Shown in pieces: positions 4,772 to 5,629 of a stretch of DNA of 5,629 nucleotides. Within the stretch, counting starts at the first letter, position 1; each line of letters opens with the position of its first letter. Source of the stretch: Deinococcales bacterium (GTDB lineage: Bacteria; Deinococcota; Deinococci; Deinococcales; Deinococcaceae); assembly GCA_014378225.1 (NCBI GenBank), contig JACMOA010000094.1:1-5629 (forward strand), read 5' to 3'. Under the pieces are notes generated by a model, which was not told the origin of the DNA, ran no database searches, and saw nothing but the letters and a program-made list of their open reading frames with translations. The position numbers were made by a program, and so were the translations under genes.

Positions 4772-5617
4772 GTGTTGCTGTCTGGCTTGATTCTCTCGAG
4801 CGCTCAGGCGGCCACCCTACGCCTGTACCCCAACTTTGCCGAAGTGCGCCGTACTGTGGAAGTCAAAACCCGGGCGCTCGAGCTAGATTTTTCGCAGTCA
4901 CAGATGAATGGGCTGGTAGGAGGCTCCCTATACCTGAGCAGTCCCAAAGTACTCTCGAGGTTACAAACAGTGAAATCTGGCACGGGGTCGCTCGAGCGCT
5001 TCGAGGGGAAAACGGTTTACCTGCGCGAAGACGGTAAGGTGCGCCCGGTCAAGCTGATTCGGGCCTCGAGCGGGTTAGTGCAGGACCTTCAAACCGGGCG
5101 TTTTCGCAGCGGTATTTCAGTGGGTCAACTCGAGTTTTCACAGCCGCTCGAGCCTAGTGGAGCCAACTCGGTGCGTTACCGCTATACCCTGCCGCAAAAC
5201 TCGGTGTACAGCCTGCCCTTTCTCAGTCCAAAGGTAACGGTGAAGCGCGTGGCACGGCTCGAGACCAATTTTTACAGCAGTTTTATAAAAGGTAAGTTTC
5301 AGCGGCTGTACCGTCTGACCAGCAATGTGCTGCTTCCCGCCAGAACCGTGACCGTGCGAGATGTTGACCGCGTGGTGGGCAGCCAGTCGCTCCCCGACCT
5401 TACAGCGAACGAGGAGCACAACTTGCGGTTAGGTCAGGACCCGGACCTCAACTTCACCCGTTACGTCAAAGTTTCCAGCTCGAGCCGCGTTAAAGTGTTT
5501 GGCACGGTGCAGCGCAGATACACCTACAACATTTACAGCGTGACCTTGCAGAGGAGGGAGAGGCCCAGGGCCTCCGAAAGAACAGAAGCTGCACAAAGTA
5601 AGATAGGGGATGAGTGA
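4772..5617 (+). CDS. Exported DUF4139-like protein, apparently C-terminally shortened
   Basis: From GTG at 4772 the product has 281 residues. It resembles the DUF4139 proteins of Deinococcus and relatives: LRLYPNFAEVR just after the signal peptide (16-26), a beta-rich middle, and the domain pattern LLPARTVTVRDVDRVVGSQSLPD...LRLGQDPDLNFTRYVKV (187-234). Function of the family is unknown. The N-terminus is a signal peptide with cleavage after AQA, so the protein is exported. From GTG 4772 this peptide would be only 13 residues with no positive charge. The same frame upstream, back to a CTG at 4751, adds seven residues with two lysines and makes a normal signal peptide, so the true start may be 4751. 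Relatives continue well beyond the strand reached at about 260; here a charged tail RRERPRASERTE... ends at TGA, and the other two frames also close by 5606. Shortening at the 3' end seems likely. Confidence 0.75.
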   Translation: MLLSGLILSSAQAATLRLYPNFAEVRRTVEVKTRALELDFSQSQMNGLVGGSLYLSSPKVLSRLQTVKSGTGSLERFEGKTVYLREDGKVRPVKLIRASSGLVQDLQTGRFRSGISVGQLEFSQPLEPSGANSVRYRYTLPQNSVYSLPFLSPKVTVKRVARLETNFYSSFIKGKFQRLYRLTSNVLLPARTVTVRDVDRVVGSQSLPDLTANEEHNLRLGQDPDLNFTRYVKVSSSSRVKVFGTVQRRYTYNIYSVTLQRRERPRASERTEAAQSKIGDE

Positions 5618-5629
5618 ACCTTTACCTCC

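Larger units (their letters stand above)
24..5484. repeat. Highly iterated palindrome CTCGAG (58 copies)
   Basis: Hand-counted starts of CTCGAG include 24, 251, 335, 437, 486, 584, 633, 689, 743, 809, 895, 965, 1046, 1087, 1119, 1140, 1366, 1721, 1804, 1837, 2029 and so on to 5479, totalling 58. A random 5.6 kb sequence would hold between one and two. Single-base neighbours are rare: I see CTCGAA twice (183, 2074), CTCGAC once (3540) and TTCGAG about four times. The enrichment is therefore of the exact palindrome, not of codons or GC content. Sites lie in genes of both strands, and also outside genes at 1140 and 2590. In proteins they appear as Leu-Glu, Ser-Ser or x-Arg pairs depending on frame. 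The most common flank is a following C (33 of 58), but only 11 sites extend to GCTCGAGC, so the six-base core seems to be the unit. Function unknown. Confidence 0.97.

Noticed and set aside
5610..5629. ATG at 5610 opening a further gene, overlapping the stop at 5617
   Set aside because: Only six codons are visible, and the only purine-rich sequence lies right against the ATG, so it cannot be supported from this window.

Overview
The window holds eight protein-coding genes in three blocks. By eye the base composition is moderately GC-rich, roughly the mid-50s percent (not counted). The palindrome CTCGAG occurs 58 times in 5.6 kb, about once per 97 bases, where about one or two would be expected by chance. 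It occurs in genes of both strands, including one gap just outside a gene. This resembles the highly iterated palindromes of cyanobacteria (HIP1, GCGATCGC) with a different core, and is probably a genome-wide signature of the host. The last gene resembles the DUF4139 secreted proteins I associate with Deinococcus and relatives, so Deinococcota is my best guess. That assignment is weak; no RNA gene or other phylogenetic marker is present.

Left block (6-1132, + strand): two tandem RimJ/RimL-type GNAT acetyltransferases of 187 and 188 residues. They overlap by four bases (GTGA) and are about 45 % identical by hand alignment, so they are a duplicated, translationally coupled pair. Between them and the convergent next block lies a nested 71-base palindrome (1170-1240).

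Middle block (4653 down to 1258, - strand): five genes in one direction. Transcription order is two 135-residue four-helix membrane proteins that look like diverged paralogues, a small XRE-type repressor, a NatA-like ABC ATPase and a NatB-like ABC-2 permease. A good promoter (perfect TTGACA, 17-base spacer) precedes the first gene. An 8-bp-arm palindrome covers the predicted transcription start, the Shine-Dalgarno sequence and the first bases of the start codon, which suits an autoregulated operon. A second, weaker promoter with its own inverted repeat precedes the ATPase. A reasonable reading is a self-regulated membrane-protein/regulator cassette feeding into an exporter; the exported substrate is unknown.

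Right block (about 4751/4772-5617, + strand): a divergent exported DUF4139-like protein. It appears to lack its C-terminal part: family resemblance fades near 5550, after which all three frames close within about 70 bases. Its signal peptide makes best sense if translation starts at a CTG at 4751, upstream of the first conventional start.

Gaps between genes are all under 140 bases. They contain the palindrome, heptamer-type tandem repeats and promoter sites described below. No RNA genes, complete insertion sequences or CRISPR arrays were seen.
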